A DNA stretch of 64,000 nt from Wenxinia marina DSM 24838 (GCF_000379485.1 NZ_KB902310.1:186001-250000), one strand, 5' to 3'; shown: positions 37,242 to 46,209, numbered from the stretch's first letter. A program made the numbers and translations. Notes: generated by a model from the letters alone, not told the origin.

Positions 37242-38342
37242 ATGCCGTCCACGCCCTCGCCGCTCCGCCTGCTGCTCGCCGGCGGTCTCGGCTTCGCCAT
37301 GATGGGCGCGCTGCCCGGCCTCTACGGCCTCGCCATTCCGGCCTGGACCGCACGGTTCGGGGCGGGCGGCGAGGGTCTGGTCCTGACGCTGCACGGCTTC
37401 GGCTCGTTCCTGGCGGTGATGGCGGGGCTGTTCGGCGTGCGGGGGTTGACGATCCGCGTGGCGCTGCTGCTGCTGGCGGCCGGGGCGGCGGGCCTCGGCC
37501 TCGGCGGCGGCTGGGCGGGGGTGATGGCGGCGGCGTTCGTGACCGGGACCGGCTTCGGGATGCTGTCGCTGATCGTGAACCGCCGCTTCCTGACCGAGTT
37601 CGGCGCCCGCGGGCCGGGCATGGTCGGCCTCGTGAACGCGGTCTACGGCGTGGGCGCGATCCTCGCGCCGCAGGCGGTGGTTCTGGCGGGAGAGCGGATC
37701 GGGCCGGTCTACCTCGGCCTCGCGATCCTGCTCGCGGCCATCGTGCCGGTTGCCCAGCCGGCGCCGCGGGTGCCGGCGGCGGCGGGGCTGCCGCCGCTGC
37801 ATGCCGGGCGGCTGTCGATCCTCGGCTTCGTCTTTGCCGCCGTGATGCTGGAGGTCGGGCTGTTCGGCTACGGTCCGTCGGCGCTGCTGGCGCTCGACCT
37901 GCCCACGCGGCGGGTGGCGCTGCTGACGTCCGGCTTCTTCGCGGCCTTCCTGCTGGCGCGGCTCTCGCTCTACTGGCTGGCGGACCGGGTGCGGCCCGAG
38001 CACCTGTTCCTCGGCGGTTTCGTCGGCGTGGTCGCCGCCATGGCCGCGGCGATGCTCGGCGCGCCCGAGGCGGGCTTCGCCCTGTCGGGCGCGGCGGTCG
38101 GCATCCAGTTCCCCACCTTCTACGTCTGGGCCGCGCGGGTCTTCGGCAGCGACCCCCGCTACGGCTCGGTCCCGCTGATCGGCTCGCTCGCCGCGGCTAC
38201 GCTGGGGCCGCTCCTTCTGGTGCCGGTGCTGGCGGCGGGCGGTGCGACGGCGCTGTTTCCGGCCGCGCTCGCCATCGCGGCGGTGGCGGCGGTCGCCCTC
38301 GTCGTCAGCCTGCCGCGGATCGGGCGCTTGGCCGCGGCGTGA
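37242..38342 (+). CDS. MFS transporter
   Basis: This 366-residue, strongly hydrophobic protein has about 11-12 membrane spans and a short cytoplasmic middle loop (PAPRVPAAAGLPPLHAGR). Loop motifs such as NRRFLTEFGARGPG and YWLADRVRPEHL fit major facilitators. It is shorter than most MFS proteins, which average above 400 residues. The substrate is unknown. It follows tdh by 75 bases and could share its transcript, but no functional link is evident. Confidence 0.78.
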   Translation: MPSTPSPLRLLLAGGLGFAMMGALPGLYGLAIPAWTARFGAGGEGLVLTLHGFGSFLAVMAGLFGVRGLTIRVALLLLAAGAAGLGLGGGWAGVMAAAFVTGTGFGMLSLIVNRRFLTEFGARGPGMVGLVNAVYGVGAILAPQAVVLAGERIGPVYLGLAILLAAIVPVAQPAPRVPAAAGLPPLHAGRLSILGFVFAAVMLEVGLFGYGPSALLALDLPTRRVALLTSGFFAAFLLARLSLYWLADRVRPEHLFLGGFVGVVAAMAAAMLGAPEAGFALSGAAVGIQFPTFYVWAARVFGSDPRYGSVPLIGSLAAATLGPLLLVPVLAAGGATALFPAALAIAAVAAVALVVSLPRIGRLAAA

Positions 38343-38751
38343 CGCCCTTCGGCGTTCGCCCGGTCGCAGGGCCTGCTCCTCTCCTTCGTATGTCGGGCAA
38401 ACACGCCTCGATCGCGGTCGGCTTGCACGACGCCGGGGCGGAGGCGCTGGCGGAGAGGTCGTCGCCTGTGCCGGGGAAGCGATCAAGTGCCGGGTTTCCC
38501 CCCAAATGCGCGTCTGTCAGACTTGCTGCGAGTCGTCGGAGCGTCGGGACGAACTGGCTTCGCCGGCGCCTTCGGCGTCCGTGACCCCCCGCCGGGTCGC
38601 GAGAGCGGCGCGGGGGGAGGGGAAATCCGGCGGCTGCTCGGGGGGCCACCTCGCGGCGGCGCCGCACCTTCTGGAGGGGCCGGGGGCGTGGTCGAGGTCG
38701 GGTCTCCGATGCGGGGCCGGAGTACCTCTCGACGGATCTGTGGGTGGTGCC
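38343..38751. other. Intergenic stretch with no recognisable gene
   Basis: The 409 bases between the MFS gene and the small membrane protein gene hold open frames on both strands, but none has a ribosome-binding site, a recognisable domain or a plausible composition. I see no repeat of families A-D and no RNA gene here. Confidence 0.5.
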
Positions 38752-39003
38752 ATGATGGCGATCTGGTTGCTTCAGGGGGCGGCGTTCCTGGCGTGGGCGG
38801 CGCTGATGTTCCGCACCCTGTTCCTGCTGCGGCGACGCGCGGCGGACCGGACGGGCGCGATGTTCCCGGGTCCGCTCACGTTCCTGGCGGAGGTTCGCAT
38901 CTGGCTGCGCGATCCGGGGGAGCGGGGTCCTCGACGGGCGTTGAGCCTCGTCACGCTTGCGCTGATCGGGCTGACGGGACTGAATGCCGCAGCGATGCCG
39001 TGA
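38752..39003 (+). CDS. Small membrane protein upstream of the Att-like ABC genes
   Basis: This 83-residue product has two hydrophobic segments (about residues 2-24 and 64-81) separated by a basic/proline loop (RRRAADRTGAMFPG, RIWLRDPGERG). Two ATGs stand in tandem (38752, 38755). The ribosome-binding site is weak (GGGTGGTG). I do not recognise the family. It ends 41 bases before the ABC ATPase gene on the same strand, so it may be a small partner of that transporter. Confidence 0.6.
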   Translation: MMAIWLLQGAAFLAWAALMFRTLFLLRRRAADRTGAMFPGPLTFLAEVRIWLRDPGERGPRRALSLVTLALIGLTGLNAAAMP

Positions 39004-39044
39004 CGGCTTTCCCCGCGGCGGCCGCGGCTTAGCTGGGTAGGTCG

Positions 39045-39701
39045 ATGCTGTTGCGTGTGCGCGATCTCACCAAGACCTATCCCGGCGCCGAGGGGCCGGT
39101 GCAGGTGCTGTCGGGTATCGACCTCGACCTCGGGGACGGCGAGACCCTGGCGCTGACCGGCGAGAGCGGGTCGGGGAAGTCGACGCTGCTGCACCTGATT
39201 GCGGGGCTGGAGCCGGCGGATGGCGGGACGATCCTGCTGGCCGGGAAGGATGTCGGCAAGCTGGGCGACGGTGGCCGCGCGGCGCTGCGCCGCGGGACGG
39301 TGGGCGTTGTGTTCCAGCAGTTCAACCTGATCCCGTCGCTCACGGTGGCGGGCAACATCGCCTTTCAGGCGCGCCTGGCCGGGCGTCACGACCCGGACGG
39401 AGCGGCGCAGCTGGCCCAGCGGCTGGGCCTCGGCGATCATCTGGCCAAGTATCCCGAAGCGCTGTCGGGCGGGCAGCAGCAGCGGGTCGCGATTGCGCGG
39501 GTCCTGGCGGCGCGGCCGCGGCTGGTGCTGGCGGACGAGCCGACGGGGAACCTCGACGAGGCGACGGCGGAGCGGGTGCTGGATCTGATGCTGGAGCTGG
39601 TGGCCGAGGCCGGGGCGGCGCTGATGGTGGTGACGCACTCCGAGCGGCTGGCGTCGCGGCTGGGGCGGCGGGCGCACCTGTCCCGCGGGCGGATCGCGTG
39701 A
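39045..39701 (+). CDS. ABC ATPase of an AttE/LolD-type export system
   Basis: This 218-residue ATPase belongs to the MacB/LolD/FtsE group, which drives FtsX-type permeases. Motifs are Walker [11 protein letters not shown]-loop VVFQQFNLIP, signature LSGGQQQR, Walker [14 protein letters not shown] and H-loop VVTHS. The next genes encode its presumed FtsX-type permease and a secreted lipocalin-like protein, the order seen in Att-type clusters. A family B repeat lies between this gene and the permease gene. Confidence 0.9.
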   Translation: MLLRVRDLTKTYPGAEGPVQVLSGIDLDLGDGETLALTGESGSGKSTLLHLIAGLEPADGGTILLAGKDVGKLGDGGRAALRRGTVGVVFQQFNLIPSLTVAGNIAFQARLAGRHDPDGAAQLAQRLGLGDHLAKYPEALSGGQQQRVAIARVLAARPRLVLADEPTGNLDEATAERVLDLMLELVAEAGAALMVVTHSERLASRLGRRAHLSRGRIA

Positions 39702-39716
39702 GGGGGGGCGGGCAGA

Positions 39717-39792
39717 AGGGGCGCTGCCCCTCTTGGCCCCGGGACAGGCCCGGGGCCAATTCACCCCGGAGGTATTTGGGGCAAGATAGGGG
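39717..39792. repeat. Family B repeat with terminator-like palindrome
   Basis: An 11-bp perfect stem (39733-39743 TTGGCCCCGGG with 39749-39759) and a five-base loop are followed by TTCACCCCGGAGGTATTTGG and GCAAGATAGGGG. The whole element is nearly identical to 47304-47379, and its right half to 56629-56690. Here it sits between the ATPase and permease genes of one operon. Confidence 0.85.
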
Positions 39793-39801
39793 ACAGGAGC
39801 G

Positions 39802-42183
39802 GTGATCCGGGTGGTTCTCGGCGCGCTCCTGTCCGGGTGGCGGCGGGCGCCGTTGCAGCTGGTGACGCTGCTGGCGGGGCTGGCGCTGGCGACGGCGCTG
39901 TGGGCCGGGGTGCAGGCGATCAACGCCGAGGCGCGGGCGAGCTACGACGCGGCGGCGGCGACGCTGGGCGAGGGGCGGTTCGACCAGATCGTGGCGGCGG
40001 ACGGCGGGGCGATCCCGCGGGAGACCTACGTGGCGCTGCGGCGGGCCGGGTGGCTGGTCTCGCCGGTGATCGAGGGGCGGCGGGACGGGGTGCGGGTCGT
40101 CGGACTCGATCCGCTGACGGCGCCGGGCGGGCTGGGGCCGGTGGACCTCGACGAGGGCGAGGTCGGCGCGTTCCTCAGCGAGGCGGGCGCGGTCTACGGG
40201 CGGGCGGACGCGCTGGCGGCGTTGGGTGACGTCGCGCCGGCGAAGGTCGTGGCGCCGGAGGTGGCGCCGGGGACCGTGCTGACGGACCTGCGGGTGGCGG
40301 CGCGGCTGCTGCCGGAGGCGGGGATCGGGCGGCTGATCGTGGCGGACGTGCAGCCGCTGGGGCGGCCGGCGCTGGAGGAGGTGGCGCCCGGGCTCTCGCT
40401 GCGGAGCGCGCAAGGCGCGGCGGACGTCGGGCGGCTGACCGACAGCTTCCACCTGAACCTGACGGCGTTCGGCGCGCTGGCCTTCGTCGTCGGGATCTTC
40501 ATCGTGCACGGCGCGATCGGGCTGGCGTTCGAGGAGCGGCGGCCGGTGATCCGGACGCTGCGGGCGCTGGGCGTGCCGCTGGGGCCGCTGATGGCGGTGA
40601 TCGGAGCGGAACTCGTGGTGCTGGCGCTGGTCGCCGGGGCGGTCGGGCTGGCGCTCGGCTACCTGATCGCGGCGGCTTTGCTGCCGGACGTGGCGGCGAC
40701 GCTGGGCGGGCTCTACGGCGCGGAGGTGGCGGGGAGCCTGTCGTTTCGGCCAGGCTGGGCGCTGGCGGGCCTTGGCATGACGCTTGTCGGGACGGCCGTG
40801 GCGGGCGGCGGGGCGCTGCTGGCTCTGGCGCGGATGCCGGTGCTGGCGGCCGCGCGGCCGCGGGCCTGGGCGATGGCCGGCGGGCGGCGGCGGGCGCGGC
40901 AGACGGCGGGCGGGCTGGCGCTGCTGGTGCTGGCGGCGCTGGTCCTGTGGCGGGGCGGCGGGCTGGTCGCGGGGTTCGCGGGGCTGGGCGCCTTGATGCT
41001 GGGCGGGGCGCTGATGCTGCCGCCGCTCCTCGATCTCGCGCTGGCGGCGGGGGCGCGGACGGCGCGACGGCCGGTGGCGGACTGGTTCTGGGCCGACAGC
41101 CGGCAGCAGCTGCCCGGCCTGTCGCTGGCGCTGATGGCGCTGCTCCTCGCCATGGCGGCGAATGTGGGCGTCTCGACGATGGTGTCGTCCTTCCGGGTCA
41201 CGTTCGAGCGGTTCCTCGACCAGCGGCTGTTCGCGGACCTCTACGTGCAGGCAGAGGACGGCGAGCAGGCGGCGCGGATCGAGGCCGTCGCCGTGGCGGC
41301 CGGGGCCGAGGTGCTGCCGCGGGTGGGCGTCGAGGCGACGCTGGCGGGCCAGCCGGGCGAGGTGCTTGCGGCGCGGGAGAGCGCGGCGTTCGAGGCGAAC
41401 TGGCGGTTCCTGGACGCCGCGCCGGAGCCGTGGGCGGGGGTCTGGGCGGGCGAGGGGGTTCTGGTCAACGAGCAGCTGGCGCGGCGGTCCGGCCTCGGCC
41501 CCGGCGACAGGCTGGAGGTGGTCGAGGGGACCGGTCTGCCGATCCTCGGGGTCTACGGCGACTACGGCAATCCGGTGGGGCAGGCGGTCGTCGGGGAGGC
41601 GCTGTTCCGGCAATTGTACCCGGAGGCGGAGGCGACGCAGTTCGGCATCAGCGGCGCGGATCCGGGCGCGCTGGCGGAGGGGCTGACGTCACAGGCGGGT
41701 CTGCCCGCGGGGGCGATCACCGATCAGGCGGCGGCGAAGCGGTTCTCGCTGGCGGTGTTCGAGCGGACGTTCAGCGTGACCGGCGCCTTGAACGTGCTGA
41801 CGCTGGCCGTGGCGGGGTTCGCGATGCTGATGAGCCTCTTGACGCTGGCGGGGATGCGCCTGCCGCAGCTGGCGCCGGTCTGGGCGCTGGGGCTGACGCG
41901 GGCGCGGCTCGGGCGCCTCGACCTGGTGCGGGCGGTGATGCTGGCGGCGTTCACGGCCGTTCTTGCAATCCCGCTGGGGCTGGCGCTGGCGTGGGTGCTG
42001 CTCGCGGTCATCAACGTGGAGGCGTTCGGCTGGCGGCTGCCGATGATCCTGTTCCCGTGGGACTATGTCCGGCTGGTCCTGCTGGCGCTGGTGGCGGGCG
42101 GCCTCGCCGCGCTGTGGCCGGCGTGGCGGCTGGCGCGGACGCCGCCGGCGGTGCTGCTGAAGGTGTTCTCGGGTGAGAGGTAG
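39802..42183 (+). CDS. Large FtsX-type ABC permease (AttFG-like)
   Basis: This 793-residue inner-membrane protein has two MacB-like halves. The first has an N-terminal span (about 15-38), a periplasmic domain, and three spans around 225-345. The second has a central span (about 445-465), another periplasmic domain, and three C-terminal spans (about 660-780). This duplicated layout is typical of permeases paired with an AttE/LolD-type ATPase and no separate second permease. The start is GTG at 39802 with CAGGAGC before it. The end overlaps the lipocalin-like gene by 11 bases. Confidence 0.88.
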   Translation: MIRVVLGALLSGWRRAPLQLVTLLAGLALATALWAGVQAINAEARASYDAAAATLGEGRFDQIVAADGGAIPRETYVALRRAGWLVSPVIEGRRDGVRVVGLDPLTAPGGLGPVDLDEGEVGAFLSEAGAVYGRADALAALGDVAPAKVVAPEVAPGTVLTDLRVAARLLPEAGIGRLIVADVQPLGRPALEEVAPGLSLRSAQGAADVGRLTDSFHLNLTAFGALAFVVGIFIVHGAIGLAFEERRPVIRTLRALGVPLGPLMAVIGAELVVLALVAGAVGLALGYLIAAALLPDVAATLGGLYGAEVAGSLSFRPGWALAGLGMTLVGTAVAGGGALLALARMPVLAAARPRAWAMAGGRRRARQTAGGLALLVLAALVLWRGGGLVAGFAGLGALMLGGALMLPPLLDLALAAGARTARRPVADWFWADSRQQLPGLSLALMALLLAMAANVGVSTMVSSFRVTFERFLDQRLFADLYVQAEDGEQAARIEAVAVAAGAEVLPRVGVEATLAGQPGEVLAARESAAFEANWRFLDAAPEPWAGVWAGEGVLVNEQLARRSGLGPGDRLEVVEGTGLPILGVYGDYGNPVGQAVVGEALFRQLYPEAEATQFGISGADPGALAEGLTSQAGLPAGAITDQAAAKRFSLAVFERTFSVTGALNVLTLAVAGFAMLMSLLTLAGMRLPQLAPVWALGLTRARLGRLDLVRAVMLAAFTAVLAIPLGLALAWVLLAVINVEAFGWRLPMILFPWDYVRLVLLALVAGGLAALWPAWRLARTPPAVLLKVFSGER

Positions 42184-43231
42184 GCGCGCCTTCCTCGCGC
42201 GGCTCGCGGCGCTGTCGGTGCTGGTCCCCGTGCGCGCGGCCGCGCAGGGCTTCGCCGGCCTCGCGACCGAGGCGGAGGGGTTCACGCTGCCGCGGCCGGA
42301 CCCGACCTTCTCGTTCCCGGCGGATCACGGGCCGCACCACGACTTCCGGATCGAGTGGTGGTACGTCACCGCCAACCTCAAAGGGCCGGACGGCACGCCC
42401 TACGGCGTGCAGTGGACGCTGTTCCGCAGCGCCCTCGCCCCCGCGGAGGCGGAGGGGTGGGACAGCCCGCAGGTCTGGTTCGGCCACGCCGCGCTGACGA
42501 CGCCCGAGCGGCACTTCGCGACCGAGCGCTACGCGCGGGGCGGCATCGGGCAGGCGGGCGTGACGGCGGAGCCGTTCGCGGCCTGGATCGACGAGTGGCA
42601 CCTGCAGGGCGAGACGCTGAGCGACGTGGCGATGGCGGCGACGGGGCCGGACTTCGGCTACGACCTGGCGTTGGTGGCCGAAGGACCCCTGGTGTTCCAC
42701 GGCGAGGGCGGCTTCTCGGTCAAGTCGGACGCGGGGCAGGCGAGCTACTACTATTCGCAGCCGTTCTACCGGGCGGAGGGGCGGCTGCTGCTGCCGTCGG
42801 GCACGGTGGAGGTGACGGGGCGGGCGTGGCTCGACCGGGAATGGTCGTCGCAGCCGCTGGAAGAGACGCAGGAGGGCTGGGACTGGTTCTCGCTGCACTT
42901 CGAGAGCGGGGAGCGGCTGATGTTGTACCGCCTGCGCGAGAGCGGGGGCGGCGCCTACACCGCCGCCACCTGGATTGCGGCTGACGGCACGGCGGAGGCG
43001 GTGCCGGACGGGTATGCCACCGCCGAGCCGCTGGAGAGCGGGGAGGTCGCGGGGCGGCAGGTGCCGCTGGTCTGGCGGCTGCGCTGGCCGGAGCGGGGGC
43101 TCGACGTGGTGACGCGGCCGGTGAATCCGAACGCGTGGATGGGGCTGACGATCCCGTACTGGGAGGGGCCGGTGAGCGTGGAGGGTTCGCATGACGGGCG
43201 GGGATACCTGGAGATGACGGGATATGAGTGA
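42173..43231 (+). CDS. Secreted lipocalin-like protein (AttH/CrtC-like)
   Basis: This 352-residue protein has a signal peptide (RRAFLARLAALSVLVPVRAAAQ) and the twin lipocalin-like domains of the AttH / carotenoid 1,2-hydratase superfamily. The family hallmark FRIEWWYVTANLKG lies near residues 60-73, and GRAWLDREWSSQPL near 222-235. Lipocalin-type barrels bind hydrophobic molecules. With the upstream ATPase and FtsX-like permease, a role in extracting or handing on a lipid-like ligand in the periplasm is plausible, but the ligand is unknown. Translation starts with GTG inside the permease gene. Confidence 0.85.
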   Translation: MRGRRAFLARLAALSVLVPVRAAAQGFAGLATEAEGFTLPRPDPTFSFPADHGPHHDFRIEWWYVTANLKGPDGTPYGVQWTLFRSALAPAEAEGWDSPQVWFGHAALTTPERHFATERYARGGIGQAGVTAEPFAAWIDEWHLQGETLSDVAMAATGPDFGYDLALVAEGPLVFHGEGGFSVKSDAGQASYYYSQPFYRAEGRLLLPSGTVEVTGRAWLDREWSSQPLEETQEGWDWFSLHFESGERLMLYRLRESGGGAYTAATWIAADGTAEAVPDGYATAEPLESGEVAGRQVPLVWRLRWPERGLDVVTRPVNPNAWMGLTIPYWEGPVSVEGSHDGRGYLEMTGYE

Positions 43232-43760
43232 CCTGGCGGCGTTCCTCGCCGAGGGGTGGGCGGCGCTGGAGGCGGCGAGCCGGGACGCGGACGATCCGAT
43301 GCGGCTGGTGGCGCTCGCCTCGCTGGGGGCGGAGGGCCCGCAGGCGCGGTTCGTGGTGCTGCGGCGGGCGGATGCGCGGGCGGCGGAGCTGGAGGTGCAC
43401 ACCGACAGCGCGACGCCCAAGGTCGAGGAGCTGAGCGCCGATCCGCGGGCTGCGCTGGTGGCGTGGTCGCCCGAACGGCGGCTGCAGGTGCGCGCAACGG
43501 GGCGCGTCGGCATCCGGGCGGGGACGGCGGCGGAGTGGGCGTTGGTGCCGGCGGAGGCGCGCGTGAGCTACGGGACGGAGCCGCGGCCGGGGACGCCGAT
43601 CGACGGCGCCTACGCCTACGACAAGCCGGCGCGGGAGGAGCGGTTCGCGGTGCTGATCCTGCATGTCGAGGCGATGGACCTCGTCCACCTGCCGGAGCGG
43701 CACCGGCGGGCGCGGTTCCTGCGCGGCGACGGCTTTCGGGGGCAGTGGCTGGCACCCTGA
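43224..43760 (+). CDS. PNPOx-like flavin-binding protein
   Basis: This 178-residue cytoplasmic protein has the split-barrel fold of pyridoxamine 5'-phosphate oxidase: ARFVVLRRADAR and LEVHTDSATPKVEEL in the FMN-binding half, AALVAWSPERRLQVRATG, and a C-terminal half ending near RRARFLRGDGF. It lacks the full PdxH C-terminal motif, so vitamin B6 synthesis is doubtful. It may use FMN for another reaction. It overlaps the lipocalin-like gene by ATGAGTGA and is the last gene of this operon. Confidence 0.82.
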   Translation: MSDLAAFLAEGWAALEAASRDADDPMRLVALASLGAEGPQARFVVLRRADARAAELEVHTDSATPKVEELSADPRAALVAWSPERRLQVRATGRVGIRAGTAAEWALVPAEARVSYGTEPRPGTPIDGAYAYDKPAREERFAVLILHVEAMDLVHLPERHRRARFLRGDGFRGQWLAP

Positions 43761-43778
43761 GGGCGGTCGGCCTATCAC
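43750..43778 (+). promoter_or_regulatory. Candidate promoter of selD, leaderless arrangement
   Basis: TGGCAC (43750-43755), a 17-base spacer and TATCAC (43773-43778) end six bases before the selD ATG. A start seven bases after the -10 would coincide with the ATG, and no ribosome-binding site is present, so a leaderless mRNA is possible. Confidence 0.35.
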
Positions 43779-43784
43779 ACCGGC

Positions 43785-45920
43785 ATGGACAGCCTGCCCC
43801 TCACCCGCGACCTCGTGCTGATCGGCGGCGGCCATACCCATGCGCTGGTCCTGCGGCGCTGGGCGATGCAGCGCCTGCCGGGGGTGCGGGTGACGGTGAT
43901 CGACCCGGCACCCGCGGCCGCCTATTCGGGGATGCTGCCGGGCTTCGTCGCCGGGCATTACACGCGGGACGATCTCGACATCGACCTGCACAGGCTCGCC
44001 GCAGCCGCGGGGGCGCGGCTGGTCTTGGGGCGTGCGACGGCGCTGGATCCGGCGGCGCGGTCCGTGTCGGTCGAGGGGCGACCGGACATCCCCTACGACG
44101 TGGCCTCGGTCGATATCGGCATCACCTCGGCCATGCCGGAGCTGCCGGGCTTCGCGGAGCACGCGGTGCCGGCCAAGCCGCTGGGGCCGTTTGCAACCCG
44201 CTGGGACGCCTTTGCGACGGGAACCGGCGCTGCGCGCATCGCGGTGATCGGCGGCGGCGTCGCGGGGGCGGAGCTGGCGATGGCGATGGCCTGGCGTCTG
44301 CGGGGCGAGGGGCGGGCGGCCGAGATCGTCGCGATCGACCGCAGCGCCGCCCTGAAGGAAGCGACGGAGCGGGGGCGGCGCATCCTGCGCGAGCGGCTGG
44401 CGGCGCTGGGCGTGACGCTGATCGAGCACGCCTCGGTCGCGGAGGTGACGGCGGACGGCGTGCGGCTGGAGGACGGGCGGCAGATCGCCGCCGATCTGAC
44501 GGTCGGTGCGGCGGGGGCCGTCGCGTGGGACTGGTTGGCCGGGACGGGACTGGAGACGCAGGACGGGTTCCTCGTCATCGACCGGTTCCTGCGAACGTCC
44601 GACCCGGCGGTCTTTGCGGCCGGCGACTGCGCCCACATGGCCGACAGCCCGCGCCCGAAGGCCGGGGTCTACGCCGTGCGGCAGGCGCCGGTGCTGCACG
44701 CCAACCTGCGGGCTGCGCTCTCGGGCGGGCGGCTGACGGCGTACCGGCCGCAGAGGGACTACCTGAGGTTGATCTCTCTCGGCCGGAAAGCGGCTGTGGC
44801 CGAGAAGTGGGGGCAGGCGATCGCCGGGCCTCTGCTGTGGCGGTGGAAGGACCGGATCGACCGGCGCTTCATGGACCGCCTGAACGACGTGCGCCCGATG
44901 GAGCGGCCGCCGCTGCCGCCGCTCGTCGCGGACGGGGTGCGCGAGGCGCTGGGCGACAAGCCGATGTGCGCCGGCTGCGGCGCCAAGGTCGGGCGCGGGG
45001 CGCTGCGGGCGGCGCTGGGAGACGGTCCGCCGGGCGACGACGCGGCGGTGCTGGAGATCGGCGGGGCGCGGCAGGTGATCTCGGCCGACCACCTGCGGGC
45101 GGTGGTCGCCGATCCGTGGCTCGCGACCCGGATCGCCGCGGTACACGCGCTTGGCGACGTCTGGGCGATGGGCGCCCGGCCGCAGGCAGCGCTGGCGAGC
45201 CTGATCCTGCCGCGCATGTCGGCCGAGCTGCAGGAGCGGACATTGCGCGAGATCATGGCCGCCGCGCGTGACGTGATGGACGCGGCGGGGGCGGAGATCG
45301 TCGGTGGGCACACCTCGCTGGGGGACGAGCTGACGATCGGGTTCACGGTGACGGGCCTCTGCGCGCGCGACCTGGTGACGCTGGCGGGCGCGCGGCCGGG
45401 GGATGCGCTGGTGCTGACCAAGGCGCTGGGCTCGGGCGTGGTGATGGCCGGCGCGATGGCGGGACGCACGCGGGGCGCCGACCTGGCGGCGTGCCACGAC
45501 GCGATGGCGGCGGGGCAGGGGGCGGCCTCCCGCCTGCTCGCACGGGCGGCGCATGCGATGACCGACGTGACGGGCTTCGGCCTCGCGGGGCATCTCGGCG
45601 GGATTTGCGAGGCGTCGGGCGTCGCGGCGGAGGTGGACCTCGCCGCGCTGCCGCTGCTGCCGGGGGCCGAGGCGATGGCGGCGGCGGGGGTGCGGTCGTC
45701 GCTGTGGGCCGACAACCGCGGCGGGGCGGGGCCGGTCTTCGGGGCGTCCGGGGCGCGGGGGGACCTGATGTTCGATCCGCAGACCGCCGGCGGGCTGCTG
45801 GCGGCGGTGCCGGGGGACATGGGCGAGGGGCTGGTCGCCGAGTTGCGGGCAGCGGGGTACGACGCCGCCGTGGCGATCGGGCGGATCGTGGAGGGCGCGC
45901 CCGGGGTGGCCTGCAAGTGA
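43785..45920 (+). CDS. selD: Selenide, water dikinase fused to an FAD oxidoreductase
   Basis: This 711-residue two-domain protein makes selenophosphate from selenide and ATP. Residues 1-370 form an NADH-dehydrogenase-like FAD oxidoreductase (LVLIGGGHTHALVL, second dinucleotide motif IAVIGGGVAGAELA, FAAGDCAHM). Residues 385-711 are SelD. Catalytic Cys398 and Lys401 lie in MCAGCGAKVG, followed by the PGDDAAVL metal/ATP site and DVTGFGLAGH. The N-terminal domain presumably supplies reduced selenium; that link is inferred. This long form is known in marine bacteria and cyanobacteria. The mnmH gene, which uses selenophosphate, lies just downstream on the opposite strand. Confidence 0.94.
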   Translation: MDSLPLTRDLVLIGGGHTHALVLRRWAMQRLPGVRVTVIDPAPAAAYSGMLPGFVAGHYTRDDLDIDLHRLAAAAGARLVLGRATALDPAARSVSVEGRPDIPYDVASVDIGITSAMPELPGFAEHAVPAKPLGPFATRWDAFATGTGAARIAVIGGGVAGAELAMAMAWRLRGEGRAAEIVAIDRSAALKEATERGRRILRERLAALGVTLIEHASVAEVTADGVRLEDGRQIAADLTVGAAGAVAWDWLAGTGLETQDGFLVIDRFLRTSDPAVFAAGDCAHMADSPRPKAGVYAVRQAPVLHANLRAALSGGRLTAYRPQRDYLRLISLGRKAAVAEKWGQAIAGPLLWRWKDRIDRRFMDRLNDVRPMERPPLPPLVADGVREALGDKPMCAGCGAKVGRGALRAALGDGPPGDDAAVLEIGGARQVISADHLRAVVADPWLATRIAAVHALGDVWAMGARPQAALASLILPRMSAELQERTLREIMAAARDVMDAAGAEIVGGHTSLGDELTIGFTVTGLCARDLVTLAGARPGDALVLTKALGSGVVMAGAMAGRTRGADLAACHDAMAAGQGAASRLLARAAHAMTDVTGFGLAGHLGGICEASGVAAEVDLAALPLLPGAEAMAAAGVRSSLWADNRGGAGPVFGASGARGDLMFDPQTAGGLLAAVPGDMGEGLVAELRAAGYDAAVAIGRIVEGAPGVACK

Positions 45921-45930
45921 TTTGACGGGA

Positions 45931-46090
45931 GGGCAGCGGCTGGCCGAGGGCAGACGCTCCGACGCTGCGGTAGGAGCGCTATCTCGCCACCCCCGCAGAA
46001 CCCCTATCGTCTCGCAGGTGGAGAGGAAGCGTCCGGCCGGGGGGCGGCCAGACGCTGCCCGGGCCGCTGGCGCGGCTCATTCCGGGCGGG
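45931..46090. repeat. Family D repeat, first copy
   Basis: Two blocks match 62603-62708. The block at 45931-45960 matches 62603-62632 at 25 of 30 positions (core GGGCAGACGCTC), and 46064-46090 matches 62682-62708 at 24 of 27 (core GCGCGGCT...TCCGGGCGGG). Between them lies an imperfect hairpin around 46031-46055. The element sits between the 3' ends of selD and mnmH. Confidence 0.65.
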
Positions 46091-46121
46091 GGCATGTGGA
46101 ACCATCGCGCTGGAAACGCTG

Positions 46122-46190
46122 GCCGGGTCTTGAGCCGGGGATTGGGCCGTACGCCAGGATCCGCGAGGCCCCGGCTCGAGGCCGGGGCGC
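46122..46190. repeat. Family C GC palindromes near the mnmH 3' end
   Basis: A degenerate half (CCGGGTCTTGAGCCGGGG, about 46122-46140) and GAGGCCCCGGCTCGAGGCC with its mirrored GGGGC (about 46163-46190) stand 20 bases before the mnmH stop region. They are placed like the family C pairs in other gaps of this window. Confidence 0.7.
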
Positions 46191-46209
46191 GGACCGCTGC
46201 GTGCGCCGG

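Noticed and set aside
38343-38751. Possible decayed gene in the gap before the small membrane protein
   Set aside because: Open frames exist on both strands, but none contains a recognisable motif or start signal, so there is nothing to support a pseudogene call.
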